Assembly (NCBI RefSeq): GCF_016774335.1
Contig: NZ_JAETWA010000045.1
Coordinates: forward strand, 62,001-126,000
Origin: Luteimonas saliphila
GTDB taxonomy: Bacteria; Pseudomonadota; Gammaproteobacteria; Xanthomonadales; Xanthomonadaceae
Reading direction: 5' to 3'
DNA length: 64,000 bases
The notes under the pieces were generated by a model. It had not been told where the DNA came from, ran no database searches, and worked only from the letters and a program-made list of their open reading frames with translations. The position numbers and the translations under genes were made by a program. This document shows positions 46,505-55,826 of the stretch, one piece after another. Numbering within the stretch: position 1 is the stretch's first letter; each line of letters starts with the position of its first letter.

Positions 46505-47536
46505 CTAAACCAGCCCTTCGGGCAGTTGCATGGTCACGCAATGCAGGCTTCCGTTCTGCCAGATCAGCGGCCGGCACGGCACCTGCACGATTTCGCGTCC
46601 GGGGAACGCATGCGCCAGCACCGCCGCGGCCGCGGCGTCGGCCGGATCGCCGTAGGCCGGCATCAGCACGGCGCCATTGACGATCAGGAAGTTGGCGTAC
46701 GACGCCGCCAGGCGCCGATCCTGGTCCAGGATCGGCGCCGGCCACGGCAGGGCGAACAGGCGATAGGGCTTGCCGTCGCGGGTGCGCAGCGCGGCGAGTT
46801 CCGAGGCCATGGCCTGAAGGCCGGGGTAATGGCTGTCGGCGGGATCGTCGCAGGCCTGGTAGACGATTGCATCCGGCGCGGCGAAGCGGGCGAGGGTGTC
46901 GATGTGGGCATCGGTGTCGTCGCCCTCCAGCGCGCCGTGCTCGAGCCAGAGCACCCGGTCCTGCGCCAGCCAGCCCGCAAGCCGGCTGTCGAGTTCGCCG
47001 CGGCTGGCGTCGGGGTGGCGCTCGTGCAGGCACTGCCAGGTGGTCAGCAGGGTACCGGCGCCGTCGGTTTCGATCGCGCCGCCTTCGAGAGCGAAATCAA
47101 TCGGTTGGCGCGTACTGTTCGCGAGGATTCCCAGGTCGTGGAGCCGCTCGACCAGCAGGTCGTCCCGGCTCGCGTCGAACTTGCCGCCCCAGCCGGTAAA
47201 GCGGAAATCGAGCAACCGGAAGCCGTCGGCCCCGCGCAGGCTGATCGGGCCGGAATCGCGCAGCCATGTGTCGTCGTAGGGCACCTCGACGAAGCGCACC
47301 CGGTCCATGTCGACCCGCGCCGACGACAGCCGGGCGCGCGCGTAGGCCTCCACGTCGGCATCGGCCACGCACACGATCGCCGGCTCGAAACGGGTGATCG
47401 CCGCGACCAGCGCGATATAGGTGTCCTCGACCTCGGCCAGGCGCGCGGCCCAGTCGGTGTCGGCGGTCGGCCACGCGAGCAGGACCGCGGACTGGGGTTC
47501 CCACTCCGCGGGGAAGCGCGATGTCGCTGCGGTCAT
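46505..47536 (-). CDS. aguA: agmatine deiminase AguA
   Basis: A 343-residue guanidino-modifying enzyme converting agmatine to N-carbamoylputrescine. Seen: FPAEWEPQSAVLLAWPTADT, DDTWLRDSGPISL, FTGWGGKFDASRDD, LEGGAIETDGAGTLLTT, WLEHGALEGDDTDAHIDTLA with the catalytic His, and the nucleophile Cys333 in QNGSLHCVTMQ. Length fits the family. It begins 11 bp after a small exported-protein gene and is followed by aguB. Confidence 0.97.
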   Translation of the reverse strand: MTAATSRFPAEWEPQSAVLLAWPTADTDWAARLAEVEDTYIALVAAITRFEPAIVCVADADVEAYARARLSSARVDMDRVRFVEVPYDDTWLRDSGPISLRGADGFRLLDFRFTGWGGKFDASRDDLLVERLHDLGILANSTRQPIDFALEGGAIETDGAGTLLTTWQCLHERHPDASRGELDSRLAGWLAQDRVLWLEHGALEGDDTDAHIDTLARFAAPDAIVYQACDDPADSHYPGLQAMASELAALRTRDGKPYRLFALPWPAPILDQDRRLAASYANFLIVNGAVLMPAYGDPADAAAAAVLAHAFPGREIVQVPCRPLIWQNGSLHCVTMQLPEGLV

Positions 47537-47547
47537 CGTCCGGCGGA

Positions 47548-47874
47548 TTACCGGATCGCGGGCTTCGGCCCGACTTCTGAGGCGTGCGCCTGGTTGAGCA
47601 CGGCGTCGATCACGCGGTCGCGTTCGAAATACACGGTGAAGGCCGGGTACACCCAGCGGTTGATCGTCGGCCACTGCCGCTTCTGGCCGCCGCGCGGATC
47701 GAGCTTCTCGGTGGGGGCGCCGAAGCGGGCCTGCACCTGGGCGGCGCTGAGTCCACGCTCGGGCAGGGCGACATGCGCCTTGTGCTGCGCGCGGTCGACC
47801 AGCAGGGTGTCGGCGGATGCGGCGCCCGCGGCGCACAGCAGCGCGGACAGGGCGAGGCACGGGATCAGGCGCAT
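47548..47874 (-). CDS. small exported protein, SmpA/BamE-like, first gene of the agmatine operon
   Basis: A 108-residue protein with a signal peptide (LALSALLCAAGAASA). The mature part contains RGLSAAQVQARFGAPTEKLD, like the SmpA/OmlA (BamE) pattern of a small periplasmic domain, then WVYPAFTVYFERDRVIDAVL. Similar small proteins are seen next to aguA in related bacteria, but I know no function. The 11-bp spacing to aguA suggests that it is co-transcribed. Confidence 0.78.
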   Translation of the reverse strand: MRLIPCLALSALLCAAGAASADTLLVDRAQHKAHVALPERGLSAAQVQARFGAPTEKLDPRGGQKRQWPTINRWVYPAFTVYFERDRVIDAVLNQAHASEVGPKPAIR

Positions 47875-48029
47875 GGTCGGGCTCCGTCGGGATTCAGGGC
47901 GGTTGGCCCCGGCGTTGTAGCAGATTCGGCAGCGGGGCGCTGTGTCGGTTGCCGGGTTTGGTGCGGACGGGGGACAAGGCCTCCGTCGGCTCCGGGCCGT
48001 CCGCGGCCGCACACCGCACGCACGCACGC

Positions 48030-48052
48030 AAAAAGGCCGCATCGCTGCGGCC
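48030..48052 (-). terminator. rpmJ terminator
   Basis: A 7-bp perfect stem (GGCCGCA / TGCGGCC, loop TCGC) at 48035-48052, followed on the minus strand by TTTTT (48030-48034), about 60 bp past the rpmJ stop. Confidence 0.85.
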
Positions 48053-48110
48053 CTTCGCGTTACGGCTCGGGATCCGCGGCGCCCGGGTCCCGGGCGGCGG
48101 ATCGTAACGG

Positions 48111-48236
48111 TCAGCGCTGGCGCGCCTTGAAACGCGGGTTCGACTTGCAGATCACGAAGACCTTGCCACGGCGACGAACGACCTTGCAGTCGCGGTGACG
48201 GGCCTTCGCCGACTTCAGGGAGGACAGGACCTTCAT
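48111..48236 (-). CDS. rpmJ: 50S ribosomal protein L36, zinc-free (C-) form
   Basis: A 41-residue ribosomal protein read directly from the sequence: [20 protein letters not shown], then [20 protein letters not shown] and R. Only two Cys (17 and 30) remain of the zinc-ribbon set, so it is the longer C-minus paralogue like E. coli YkgO, standing apart from the spc operon. That form is zinc-independent, and in many bacteria it is induced by zinc starvation; in xanthomonads it is often the only copy. It has its own promoter and terminator. Confidence 0.97.
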   Translation of the reverse strand: MKVLSSLKSAKARHRDCKVVRRRGKVFVICKSNPRFKARQR

Positions 48237-48288
48237 GACAGACCTCGGAAACGGTTCGGAAACGGGCAGGCGGAAAACGTAGCCGCGC

Positions 48289-48318
48289 ATTATAGCGGAC
48301 TTTTCCCCGGAGATTCAA
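48289..48318 (-). promoter_or_regulatory. sigma-70 promoter of rpmJ
   Basis: Minus strand: TTGAAT (48313-48318), 18-base spacer, then perfect TATAAT (48289-48294), about 50 bp before the rpmJ ATG. No Zur-like dyad is obvious around it. Confidence 0.75.
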
Positions 48319-48400
48319 GCGCTTGTCCGGATCATTGCGAAAGCGGGCGGCGCGACGTGCGCTGCAGGATAATCGCACGCCTCCCCCTCAGGTAGCCCGC

Positions 48401-49093
48401 ATGTCCGACCCGATCCCCGTGCTCACCATCGACGGCCCCTCCGGCTCCGGCAAGGGCACCATCAGTCGCCTGGTGGCTCAGCGGCTCGGCTGGCACTACC
48501 TCGATTCCGGGGCGCTGTACCGGGCCGTCGGCGTCGCCGCCGGCTGGGCCGATCTGGACCTCGACGATGCGGGGGCGCTGGTGCGGTGCACGTTCGACAC
48601 CGAAATCGGCTTCCGGGAGTCCGATGCCGGGGAATTGCGGGTGTTGGTCAACGGGCACGACGCCACCGACGAGTTGCGCACCGAGACCGCCGGCGCCGCG
48701 GCCTCCGCGATCGCCGCGATCCCGGAAGTCCGGGCCGCGCTCAAGGACCGCCAGCGGGCGTTCCGCCGACCCCCGGGGCTGGTGACGGACGGCCGCGACA
48801 TGGGCACGGTGATCTTTCCGGACGCCCCCTACAAGGTGTTCCTGACCGCCAGCGCTGCGGAACGCGCGGAAAGACGCTATAAACAGTTGAAGGACAAGGG
48901 GGTTTCGGTCACAATGGACGGTCTGCTGCGCGAGATCCTCGCGCGCGACGCCCGTGACGCCAGTCGCACGGTGGCGCCGCTGCGGCCGGCCGAGGGAGCC
49001 GTCCACATCGATACCACCGGCCTGGACATCGACGCGGTCGTCGAGCGCGTGCTGGCCGCGGTGGTCCCACGACCGCGGACATCCGTGGCCTGA
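48401..49093 (+). CDS. cmk: cytidylate kinase
   Basis: A 230-residue (d)CMP kinase. Seen: the P-loop [50 protein letters not shown] and the lid region [12 protein letters not shown], then [20 protein letters not shown]. It phosphorylates CMP and dCMP in nucleotide recycling. GATAAT at 48368 may be a -10. The cmk-rpsA-ihfB order is conserved in gammaproteobacteria, though aroA is not adjacent here. Confidence 0.97.
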   Translation: MSDPIPVLTIDGPSGSGKGTISRLVAQRLGWHYLDSGALYRAVGVAAGWADLDLDDAGALVRCTFDTEIGFRESDAGELRVLVNGHDATDELRTETAGAAASAIAAIPEVRAALKDRQRAFRRPPGLVTDGRDMGTVIFPDAPYKVFLTASAAERAERRYKQLKDKGVSVTMDGLLREILARDARDASRTVAPLRPAEGAVHIDTTGLDIDAVVERVLAAVVPRPRTSVA

Positions 49094-49167
49094 GGGCCGC
49101 CGCCCGGTTCCAGCGTCCCGGTCCGGGGCGCGGGAGCCCGCCGGATCGAACAAGGCAGACACCAGCC

Positions 49168-49190
49168 CCGCGCGGGAAGTTCCCGCGCGG
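49168..49190 (+). terminator. hairpin in the cmk-rpsA gap
   Basis: A 9-bp perfect stem (CCGCGCGGG / CCCGCGCGG, loop AAGTT) in the 212-bp gap. No T-run follows, so it may be a weak terminator of cmk or part of a structured rpsA leader. Confidence 0.4.
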
Positions 49191-49305
49191 TTCCGTCCAA
49201 CACAACACTCACGGCCATACGCAATCCCGCGCAGGTCGACAACGGGTGGACCGCGGCGTCTCAGTCGGGCGCTCGGTCTGTGTCATCAACCGAGTAATCT
49301 TCAAA

Positions 49306-50994
49306 ATGACCGAATCATTCGCAGAACTGTTCGAAGCCAGCCAGGCCAACCTGGCCAAGCTCAAGCCCGGCGCGATCGTCACCGGCACCGTCGTCGACGT
49401 ACGTACCGACGTGGTCGTCATCAACGCCGGTCTCAAGTCCGAAGGCATCGTGCCGATCGAGCAGTTCCGTAACGACGCCGGCGAGATCGACATCGCCGTC
49501 GGCGACGTCGTCAAGGTCGCGCTGGACTCCCTGGAAAACGGCTTCGGCGAGACCGTGCTGTCGCGCGAGAAGGCCAAGCGCGCCATGGTGTGGGACGAAC
49601 TCGAGGAAGCGCTCGAGAAGAACGAGACCATCACCGGCCGCATCAGCGGCAAGGTCAAGGGCGGCTTCACCGTCGACATCAAGGACGTCCGTGCGTTCCT
49701 GCCCGGTTCCCTGGTCGACGTGCGCCCGGTCCGCGACCCGGTGTACCTGGAAGGCAAGGAACTCGAGTTCAAGCTCATCAAGCTCGACCGCAAGCGCAAC
49801 AATGTGGTCGTCTCCCGCCGCGCGGTGGTCGAGAGCGAGCATTCGGAAGAGCGCGAGCAGCTGATGGAGAAGCTGGTCGAGGGCGCGGTGCTCAAGGGCG
49901 TGGTCAAGAACCTCACCGATTACGGCGCGTTCGTCGACCTCGGCGGCATCGACGGCCTGCTGCACATCACCGACATGGCCTGGAAGCGCGTGCGCCATCC
50001 GTCCGAGGTGGTGGAAGTGGGCGCAGAGCTCGACGTGCGCGTGCTCAAGTACGACCGCGAGCGCAACCGCGTCAGCCTCGGCCTCAAGCAGCTGGGCGAG
50101 GATCCTTGGGACAACATCGCCCGCCGCTACCCGTCCAACACCCGCGTGTTCGGCAAGGTCTCCAACGTCACCGATTACGGCGCGTTCGTCGAGATCGAGC
50201 CGGGCGTCGAGGGCCTGGTGCACGTCTCGGAGATGGACTGGACCAACAAGAACGTCAACCCGTCCAAGGTGGTGCAGGTCGGCGACGAACTCGAGGTCAT
50301 GGTGCTCGACGTCGACGAGGAGCGTCGTCGCATCTCGCTCGGCATCAAGCAGGTCACCAGCAACCCGTGGGAAACCTTCGCCGCGATCCACAAGAAGGGC
50401 GACAAGGTGTCGGGCCAGATCAAGTCGATCACCGACTTCGGCATCTTCATCGGCCTGGACGGCGGCATCGACGGCCTGATCCACCTGTCGGACATCACCT
50501 GGAATTCGACTGGCGAGGAAGTCGCGCGCAACTTCAAGAAGGGCGACACGATGGAAGCGGTGGTGCTGGCGGTTGATCCCGAGCGCGAGCGCATCTCGCT
50601 GGGCGTCAAGCAGCTCGAGCAGGATCCCTACGGCCAGTTCCTGGCCAACCATCCGCGCGGCTCGAAGGTCACCGGTACGGTCAAGGAAGTGGACGCCAAG
50701 GGTGCGGTCATCGACCTGGGCGAGGGCGTGGAGGGTTACGTGGCCGCTCGCGACGTGGCCGACACCCGCGTCGACGACGCCAGCCAGCATCTCAAGGTGG
50801 GCGAGACGGTCGAGGCCAAGTACGTCGGCCAGGACCGCAAGAGCCGGACCCTGCAGCTCTCGATCCGCGCCAAGGACGAAGCCGAGGCCGCCGAGAGCCT
50901 GGCCGAGTACAACAAGAGCGCGGCGGAAGCCTCGAGCGGCACCACCAAGCTGGGTGCGCTGCTGCGCGAGCAGCTGGAAAACAAGTCCGAATAA
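49306..50994 (+). CDS. rpsA: 30S ribosomal protein S1
   Basis: A 562-residue protein with six S1 (OB-fold) RNA-binding domains. Repeated cores: [96 protein letters not shown] and [14 protein letters not shown]. It brings mRNA to the 30S subunit. The ATG at 49306 ([10 protein letters not shown]) is the family start, and 20 earlier in-frame residues are discarded. The start has almost no Shine-Dalgarno, in keeping with S1 controlling its own translation in other bacteria. Confidence 0.98.
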   Translation: MTESFAELFEASQANLAKLKPGAIVTGTVVDVRTDVVVINAGLKSEGIVPIEQFRNDAGEIDIAVGDVVKVALDSLENGFGETVLSREKAKRAMVWDELEEALEKNETITGRISGKVKGGFTVDIKDVRAFLPGSLVDVRPVRDPVYLEGKELEFKLIKLDRKRNNVVVSRRAVVESEHSEEREQLMEKLVEGAVLKGVVKNLTDYGAFVDLGGIDGLLHITDMAWKRVRHPSEVVEVGAELDVRVLKYDRERNRVSLGLKQLGEDPWDNIARRYPSNTRVFGKVSNVTDYGAFVEIEPGVEGLVHVSEMDWTNKNVNPSKVVQVGDELEVMVLDVDEERRRISLGIKQVTSNPWETFAAIHKKGDKVSGQIKSITDFGIFIGLDGGIDGLIHLSDITWNSTGEEVARNFKKGDTMEAVVLAVDPERERISLGVKQLEQDPYGQFLANHPRGSKVTGTVKEVDAKGAVIDLGEGVEGYVAARDVADTRVDDASQHLKVGETVEAKYVGQDRKSRTLQLSIRAKDEAEAAESLAEYNKSAAEASSGTTKLGALLREQLENKSE

Positions 50995-51020
50995 GTGGAC
51001 TCGCGGCGCAAGCCGCAGAC

Positions 51021-51041
51021 GCCCGGCCTTCGCGGCCGGGC
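51021..51041 (+). terminator. rpsA terminator-like hairpin
   Basis: An 8-bp GC stem (GCCCGGCC / GGCCGGGC, loop TTCGC) 26 bp after rpsA, followed by GGTTGC. A second 7-bp stem (GGCCCGG / CCGGGCC) follows at 51057-51077. Neither has a T-run, so partial read-through into ihfB is likely. Confidence 0.5.
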
Positions 51042-51108
51042 GGTTGCAAGACGGATGGCCCGGAGTGAATCCGGGCCGTCCTTCCGGACTTCCACGGGCG
51101 CGTCGACG

Positions 51109-51411
51109 ATGACCAAATCGGAACTGATCGAGATCCTGACCCAGCGCCAGGCGCACCTCAAGGCCGACGACGTCGACCTGGCGGTGAAGTCGCTGCTGGA
51201 GATGATGGCCGGTTCGCTCGCGCACGGCGAGCGGATCGAGATCCGTGGTTTCGGCAGCTTCTCGTTGCATTTCCGTCCGCCGCGCACCGGGCGCAATCCC
51301 AAGACCGGCGATGCCGTGGCGCTGCCCGGCAAGCACGTCCCCCATTTCAAGCCCGGCAAGGAGTTGCGCGAGCGGGTCACCGCCGTCATTCCGCTGCCGT
51401 CCGAGGAGTAG
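51109..51411 (+). CDS. ihfB: integration host factor beta subunit
   Basis: A 100-residue DNA-bending protein that pairs with IhfA. Seen: [34 protein letters not shown], and the DNA-arm region [20 protein letters not shown] with the intercalating Pro, then [17 protein letters not shown]. Length and order are typical. It lies directly after rpsA, as in most gammaproteobacteria. Confidence 0.98.
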   Translation: MTKSELIEILTQRQAHLKADDVDLAVKSLLEMMAGSLAHGERIEIRGFGSFSLHFRPPRTGRNPKTGDAVALPGKHVPHFKPGKELRERVTAVIPLPSEE

Positions 51412-51441
51412 GCCGCGCAACCGCGTCAGGCCCCCCGCGCG

Positions 51442-51711
51442 ATGCGACTGCTTCGAATCCTTATCGCTCTCCTGTTCGCCCTGCTCGGCATCGCCGTCGG
51501 CGCGCTGAACCCGCAGCGCGTGACCCTGGACCTCGGCTTCGCCGGCCTCGACGCCGGCCTCGGGGTGATGCTGCTGGCGGCGCTGCTGGCGGGTGCGGTG
51601 TGCGGTGGACTGGCGCTGGCGTTGGGTGTGATCGTCCCGCTGCGGAGGCGGCTGCAGCGCGATCGCGCGGGCGAGGATCCGGCGCGCCCCCCCTACGACA
51701 CGGGAGTCTGA
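51442..51711 (+). CDS. lapA: LapA-domain membrane protein
   Basis: An 89-residue protein with two helices (about 4-22 and 40-62) around a short loop (NPQRVTLDLGFAGLDAG), the DUF1049/LapA pattern. In E. coli LapA partners LapB in control of lipopolysaccharide synthesis. It ends 4 bp before lapB. Confidence 0.92.
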   Translation: MRLLRILIALLFALLGIAVGALNPQRVTLDLGFAGLDAGLGVMLLAALLAGAVCGGLALALGVIVPLRRRLQRDRAGEDPARPPYDTGV

Positions 51712-51715
51712 CCGC

Positions 51716-52894
51716 ATGGCATTCGTCACCGAATGGTTCTGGTTCTTCCTGCTGCTGCCGATCGCCGCGCTCAGCGGCTGGGTCATCGGTCGCCGCGGGG
51801 GCGAGCGCCATAGCGACACCCAGGTCAGCCGCCTGTCGACCACCTACTTCCGCGGCCTGAACTACCTGCTCAACGAGCAGCCGGACAAGGCGATCGAGCT
51901 GTTCCTGCACATCGCCGAGCTGGACAAGGAAACCTTCGAGACCCAGCTCGCGCTCGGCCACCTGTTCCGCCGCCGCGGCGAGGTCGACCGCGCGATCCGG
52001 CTCCACCAGGGGCTGGCGCAACGCCCGGACCTCAGCGATCCGCAGAAGGTCCAGGCGCTGCTGGCGCTGGGCGAGGACTACATGAAGTCGGGCCTGCTCG
52101 ACCGCGCCGAAGTGGTGTTCACCGACCTGGCCAGGATCGACCAGCGCGCGCCGCAGGCGCTGCGGCACCTGATCGGCATCTACGAGGCCGAGCGCGACTG
52201 GGCCAAGGCGATCGAGAACGCCACCCGCTTCGAGGCCGCCACCGGCGAGCCCATGGGCAAGCTGGTGGCGCAGTTCGAGTGCGAGCTCGCCGATCGCCTG
52301 CGCCTGGCCGGCGACGCCGACGGGGCGCGGGACGCGGTTGCGCGCGCGTATGCGGCCGATTCGAAATCGGTGCGCGCGGGCATCCTCGAGGGACGGCTGG
52401 AAACCGATGCCGGCAACGACGCCGCCGCGATCCGCGCCTACGAGCGCGCGGCGCGGCACGACACCGACTTCCTGCCCGAGGTGCTGCCGGCGCTGCTGGC
52501 GGCCTACGACCGGGTGGGCGACGCATCGGGCGCGCGCAAGTTCCTGGCCGAGATGAGCGAACACTACCGCGGCATCGCGCCGGTGCTGGCGCTCACGCGG
52601 CTGGTCGAGGTGCAGGACGGCGTCCACGCCGCGCGCGGCTATCTCGCGCAGCAGCTGAAGGATCGTCCCTCGGTGCGGGGCGAGGCCGCCCTGATCGACC
52701 TCACGCTGGCCGACAACACCGACCTCGCCGCAACCCTGCAGGACCTGCGACTCATCACCGAGCAGTTGCTGGTGCGCAACCCGAGCTATCGTTGCACCCG
52801 CTGCGGGTTTGGCGCCAGGAGCCATCACTGGCAATGCCCGAGCTGCAAGGACTGGGGCACGATCAAGCCATTGCTGAACTACGCCGTCGTCTGA
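51716..52894 (+). CDS. lapB: lipopolysaccharide assembly protein LapB (YciM)
   Basis: A 392-residue protein: an N-terminal anchor helix (WFWFFLLLPIAALSGWVIG), eight or nine tetratricopeptide repeats in the cytoplasm (for example YFRGLNYLLNEQPDKAIELF), and a C-terminal rubredoxin-like metal site, CTRCGFGARSHHWQCPSC. In E. coli it helps FtsH degrade LpxC and so balances lipopolysaccharide and phospholipid. Its stop overlaps the next start by one base (TGATG). Confidence 0.96.
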   Translation: MAFVTEWFWFFLLLPIAALSGWVIGRRGGERHSDTQVSRLSTTYFRGLNYLLNEQPDKAIELFLHIAELDKETFETQLALGHLFRRRGEVDRAIRLHQGLAQRPDLSDPQKVQALLALGEDYMKSGLLDRAEVVFTDLARIDQRAPQALRHLIGIYEAERDWAKAIENATRFEAATGEPMGKLVAQFECELADRLRLAGDADGARDAVARAYAADSKSVRAGILEGRLETDAGNDAAAIRAYERAARHDTDFLPEVLPALLAAYDRVGDASGARKFLAEMSEHYRGIAPVLALTRLVEVQDGVHAARGYLAQQLKDRPSVRGEAALIDLTLADNTDLAATLQDLRLITEQLLVRNPSYRCTRCGFGARSHHWQCPSCKDWGTIKPLLNYAVV

Positions 52895-53913
52895 TGCCGG
52901 CATTCGCCACGGTCGGACTCTGGGTGCTCGGCGGCCTCGTCCTCGGCGCCGCGGCGACCGCGCTGGCGCGTACGTATGCGCTGCGGCGACAGCTGATCGA
53001 CCACCCGGGCGAGCGCCGGAGCCATACCAGCGCCACGCCGAGGGGGGGCGGCGTCTCGATCGTCGTCGTGCTGCTGGCGGCCCTGGCCGTCAGCATGTCG
53101 GCGGTCCCGGGCCACGCCGGCGCCGCGGGTCTGGCGGGCGCCGGGCTGCTGCTGGTGGCGGGCATCGGCTGGGTCGACGATCATCGACCGCTGCCGGCGC
53201 TGCCGCGCCTGGGTACGCACGTGCTCGCGGCGGCGCTGCTGGCCTGGGCGCTCCTGATCGCAGGCGGCAGCGGGCTGGATGCCGCCACCGCCTTCTTCGC
53301 GGCCGTCGTCCTGACCAATGTCTGGAACTTCATGGACGGCATCGACGGCATCGCCGCCGCTCAGGCGACTGTCGTCGCCCTGGCCTACGCGCTGTTCGCC
53401 GGGCAGGGCCCGGTGTTCTGGCTCGGTCTGGCGCTCGTCGCCGCGAGCTGCGGCTTCCTGCCGTTCAATTTTCCCAGGGCCCGGATCTTCCTCGGCGACG
53501 TGGGTAGCGGCACGCTCGGATATGCGTTGGCGGGGCTGCTGGCGCTGGGATCGCTGCAGCAGGAGTGGGGAACCCGCATCCTGCTGCTGTTTCCGCTGCT
53601 GCCATTCCTTCTTGACACGACCTTGACGTTGCTTGCGCGCATCGTGCGTGGCGAGGCTTGGTGGTTGCCGCATATACAGCACGCCTACCAGGCATGGGCA
53701 CGCGCGAGAGGCGGGCACGCAGGAGTCACGCTGGCCTATGCCGGCGCGGCGCTGGCCACCGTGCTGGCCATGTTTGCAATGCGTTCATGGAGTTCGACGG
53801 TTATCATGGCAACGTACTTGACGTTCCTGTTGGCGGGGGGGCTGGCATGGAAGCGGCTTCGCGGGTTCACCGCGGGGAAAGGACCTAACAGTCTCAGAGA
53901 CAGGAAGCCCTGA
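52894..53913 (+). CDS. WecA/WbpL-like polyprenyl-phosphate N-acetylhexosamine-1-phosphate transferase
   Basis: A 339-residue protein with about ten helices of the MraY/WecA (GT4) family. It transfers a sugar-1-phosphate from a UDP-sugar to undecaprenyl phosphate and starts an O-antigen or other glycan. Seen: LIDHPGERRSHTSATPRGGG, the Asp pair in GIGWVDDHRPLP, NVWNFMDGIDGIAAAQ, FPRARIFLGDVGSGTLGYAL and the nucleotide-loop HIQHAYQ. The order lapB - transferase - dehydratase suggests the WbpL-WbpM pair of Pseudomonas O-antigen synthesis. Confidence 0.93.
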   Translation: MPAFATVGLWVLGGLVLGAAATALARTYALRRQLIDHPGERRSHTSATPRGGGVSIVVVLLAALAVSMSAVPGHAGAAGLAGAGLLLVAGIGWVDDHRPLPALPRLGTHVLAAALLAWALLIAGGSGLDAATAFFAAVVLTNVWNFMDGIDGIAAAQATVVALAYALFAGQGPVFWLGLALVAASCGFLPFNFPRARIFLGDVGSGTLGYALAGLLALGSLQQEWGTRILLLFPLLPFLLDTTLTLLARIVRGEAWWLPHIQHAYQAWARARGGHAGVTLAYAGAALATVLAMFAMRSWSSTVIMATYLTFLLAGGLAWKRLRGFTAGKGPNSLRDRKP

Positions 53914-53915
53914 AC

Positions 53916-55826
53916 ATGGTCAGTTGGAAGGATCGGGCCACCACCACGGTGCCGAGGATGGCAGTGGTCGCCCACGACCTGTTCATGGTCTGGCTGTGCT
54001 GGTCGGGCCTGCATCATTTCCGCTACGCCATGCTGCCGCTGTTGCCGGTACCGCCGCTGTCGTCGACCGAACTCCTGCTGGTCCTGGGCGCGCAGGGGGC
54101 GGTGTTCTGGCAGGTGGGCCTGTACCGCGGCGTGTGGCGGTTCGCGAGCCTGCCCGACCTGATCAACATCCTCAAGGCGGCCATGATCGGCCTGCTGGCG
54201 ATCATGCTGGCGTTGTTCGTCTACAACCGGCTGGACCAGGTCCCGCGCTCGGTCCTGCTGCTCTATCCGTTGCTGCTCACGGCACTGCTCGGCATGCCGC
54301 GGCTGCTGTATCGCGCATGGAAGGATCACAGCATCGCGCGCACCGACAAGGCTGCGCTGCGGGTACTGATCCTGGGTGCCGGACAGGCGGGCGAGACCCT
54401 GGTGCGCGACCTGCGGCGCGCCGGTGCCTACGTGCCCGTCGGCTTCCTGGATGATGCAGCCAAGTTGCGCGGCAGCCGTCTGCAGGGCGTGCCGGTGCTG
54501 GGGCGAGTGGAAGACCTTGCCCGGATCGCCCCGGAGACCGCGGCGCATTTGCTGGTGATCGCGATGCCTTCGGTCGACGCGGCGACCATGCGGCGGATCG
54601 TCGCCGCCTGCGAGCGGACCGGCCTGCCGTTCCGGACGGTGCCGCGGCTCGACGACATGCTCGAGGGCCGGTCACTGCCGGGCGAGCTCAAGGAAGTCGC
54701 GATCGAGGATCTGCTTGGCCGCAAGCCGGTAACGCCCGACTGGAAGGCGATCCGCGGCTGGCTCGGCGGGCGCAGCGTGCTGATCACCGGCGCCGGCGGA
54801 TCGATCGGTGGCGAACTCTGCCGCCAGTGCGCGCGTCATGGTGCCGGCAGGATCGCGCTGGTGGAGATCGACGAGCTCGCGCTGATCAAGGCCGAGTCCG
54901 AGTTGCGGCGCGATTTCCCGCAGATCCAGTGCATCCCGGTGCTGGGCGACTGCGGCGACCCGGCGGTGATGCGGCATGCGCTGGGCCTGTCCAGTCCCGA
55001 TGCGGTGTTCCACGCGGCCGCGTACAAGCAGGTGCCCATGCTGGAGGGCCAGTTGCGCGAGGCGGTGCGCAACAACGTGCTCGCAACCGAGGTCGTGGCG
55101 CGGGCCGCGGCCGCGGCGAAGGTCGGCACCTTCGTACTGATCTCCACCGACAAGGCGGTCGATCCGGTCAACGTGCTCGGTGCGACCAAGCGGCTGGCGG
55201 AGATGGTCTGCCAGTCGCTGGCCGAGCCGGAAGGCACCCATTTCGTGACCGTGCGGTTCGGCAACGTGCTCGACTCGGCAGGCAGCGTGGTGCCGCTGTT
55301 CCGCGAGCAGATCCGCAACGGCGGCCCGGTGACCGTCACCGATCCGGAGGTCACGCGCTACTTCATGACGATCCCGGAGGCCTGCCAGCTGATCATGCAG
55401 TCCGTCGCGATCGGCTCGCGCCAGGCGATCTATACCCTCGACATGGGCGAGCCGATCCCGATCCGGTTGCTCGCCGAGCAGATGATCCGGCTCGCGGGCA
55501 AGCAGCCCGAGCGCGACATCGCGATCGTCTACACCGGCCTGCGCGCCGGCGAGAAGCTGCACGAAACGCTGTTCCACGCGGACGAACGCTACCGTCCGAC
55601 CGTGCATCCGAAGATCCTGCAGGCCGAGGCGCGCTCCGTGTCCGGGGAGAAGATCCAGCAGGCGCTGGTGCGTCTGCGCGAGGCGGTAGTCGCATTCGAC
55701 ACCCAGGCCCTCGCACTGCTGCTTCGGGACACGCTGCCCGAGTTCCGGCCCGCCATCGGCTCGCCCAGCCGCGAGGGCGAAGGCACGGTCGTCGCATTTC
55801 CCGCAAGACAGGCACGCAAGACATGA
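53916..55826 (+). CDS. WbpM/CapD-like UDP-N-acetylhexosamine 4,6-dehydratase, membrane-bound
   Basis: A 636-residue protein. The N-terminal part has four helices, then a first Rossmann-like region (LILGAGQAGETLVRDLRRAG); the C-terminal half is an extended short-chain dehydrogenase with NAD motif GAGGSIGGELC near 290. The catalytic segment is STDKAVDPVNVLGATKR: Ser410 and Lys425 are kept, while the usual Tyr is Leu421, the Tyr-to-Met/Leu change that marks the WbpM/FlaA1 group. It would make UDP-4-keto-6-deoxy-GlcNAc for QuiNAc or FucNAc in surface glycans. galU starts within its last codons (ATGA). Confidence 0.94.
   Translation: MVSWKDRATTTVPRMAVVAHDLFMVWLCWSGLHHFRYAMLPLLPVPPLSSTELLLVLGAQGAVFWQVGLYRGVWRFASLPDLINILKAAMIGLLAIMLALFVYNRLDQVPRSVLLLYPLLLTALLGMPRLLYRAWKDHSIARTDKAALRVLILGAGQAGETLVRDLRRAGAYVPVGFLDDAAKLRGSRLQGVPVLGRVEDLARIAPETAAHLLVIAMPSVDAATMRRIVAACERTGLPFRTVPRLDDMLEGRSLPGELKEVAIEDLLGRKPVTPDWKAIRGWLGGRSVLITGAGGSIGGELCRQCARHGAGRIALVEIDELALIKAESELRRDFPQIQCIPVLGDCGDPAVMRHALGLSSPDAVFHAAAYKQVPMLEGQLREAVRNNVLATEVVARAAAAAKVGTFVLISTDKAVDPVNVLGATKRLAEMVCQSLAEPEGTHFVTVRFGNVLDSAGSVVPLFREQIRNGGPVTVTDPEVTRYFMTIPEACQLIMQSVAIGSRQAIYTLDMGEPIPIRLLAEQMIRLAGKQPERDIAIVYTGLRAGEKLHETLFHADERYRPTVHPKILQAEARSVSGEKIQQALVRLREAVVAFDTQALALLLRDTLPEFRPAIGSPSREGEGTVVAFPARQARKT

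Noticed and set aside
48111-48236. Zur-controlled zinc-starvation operon around rpmJ
   Set aside because: The L36 form is zinc-free, but no Zur-like dyad was seen at its strong promoter and no other zinc-response gene is adjacent; in this group it is often the only L36.
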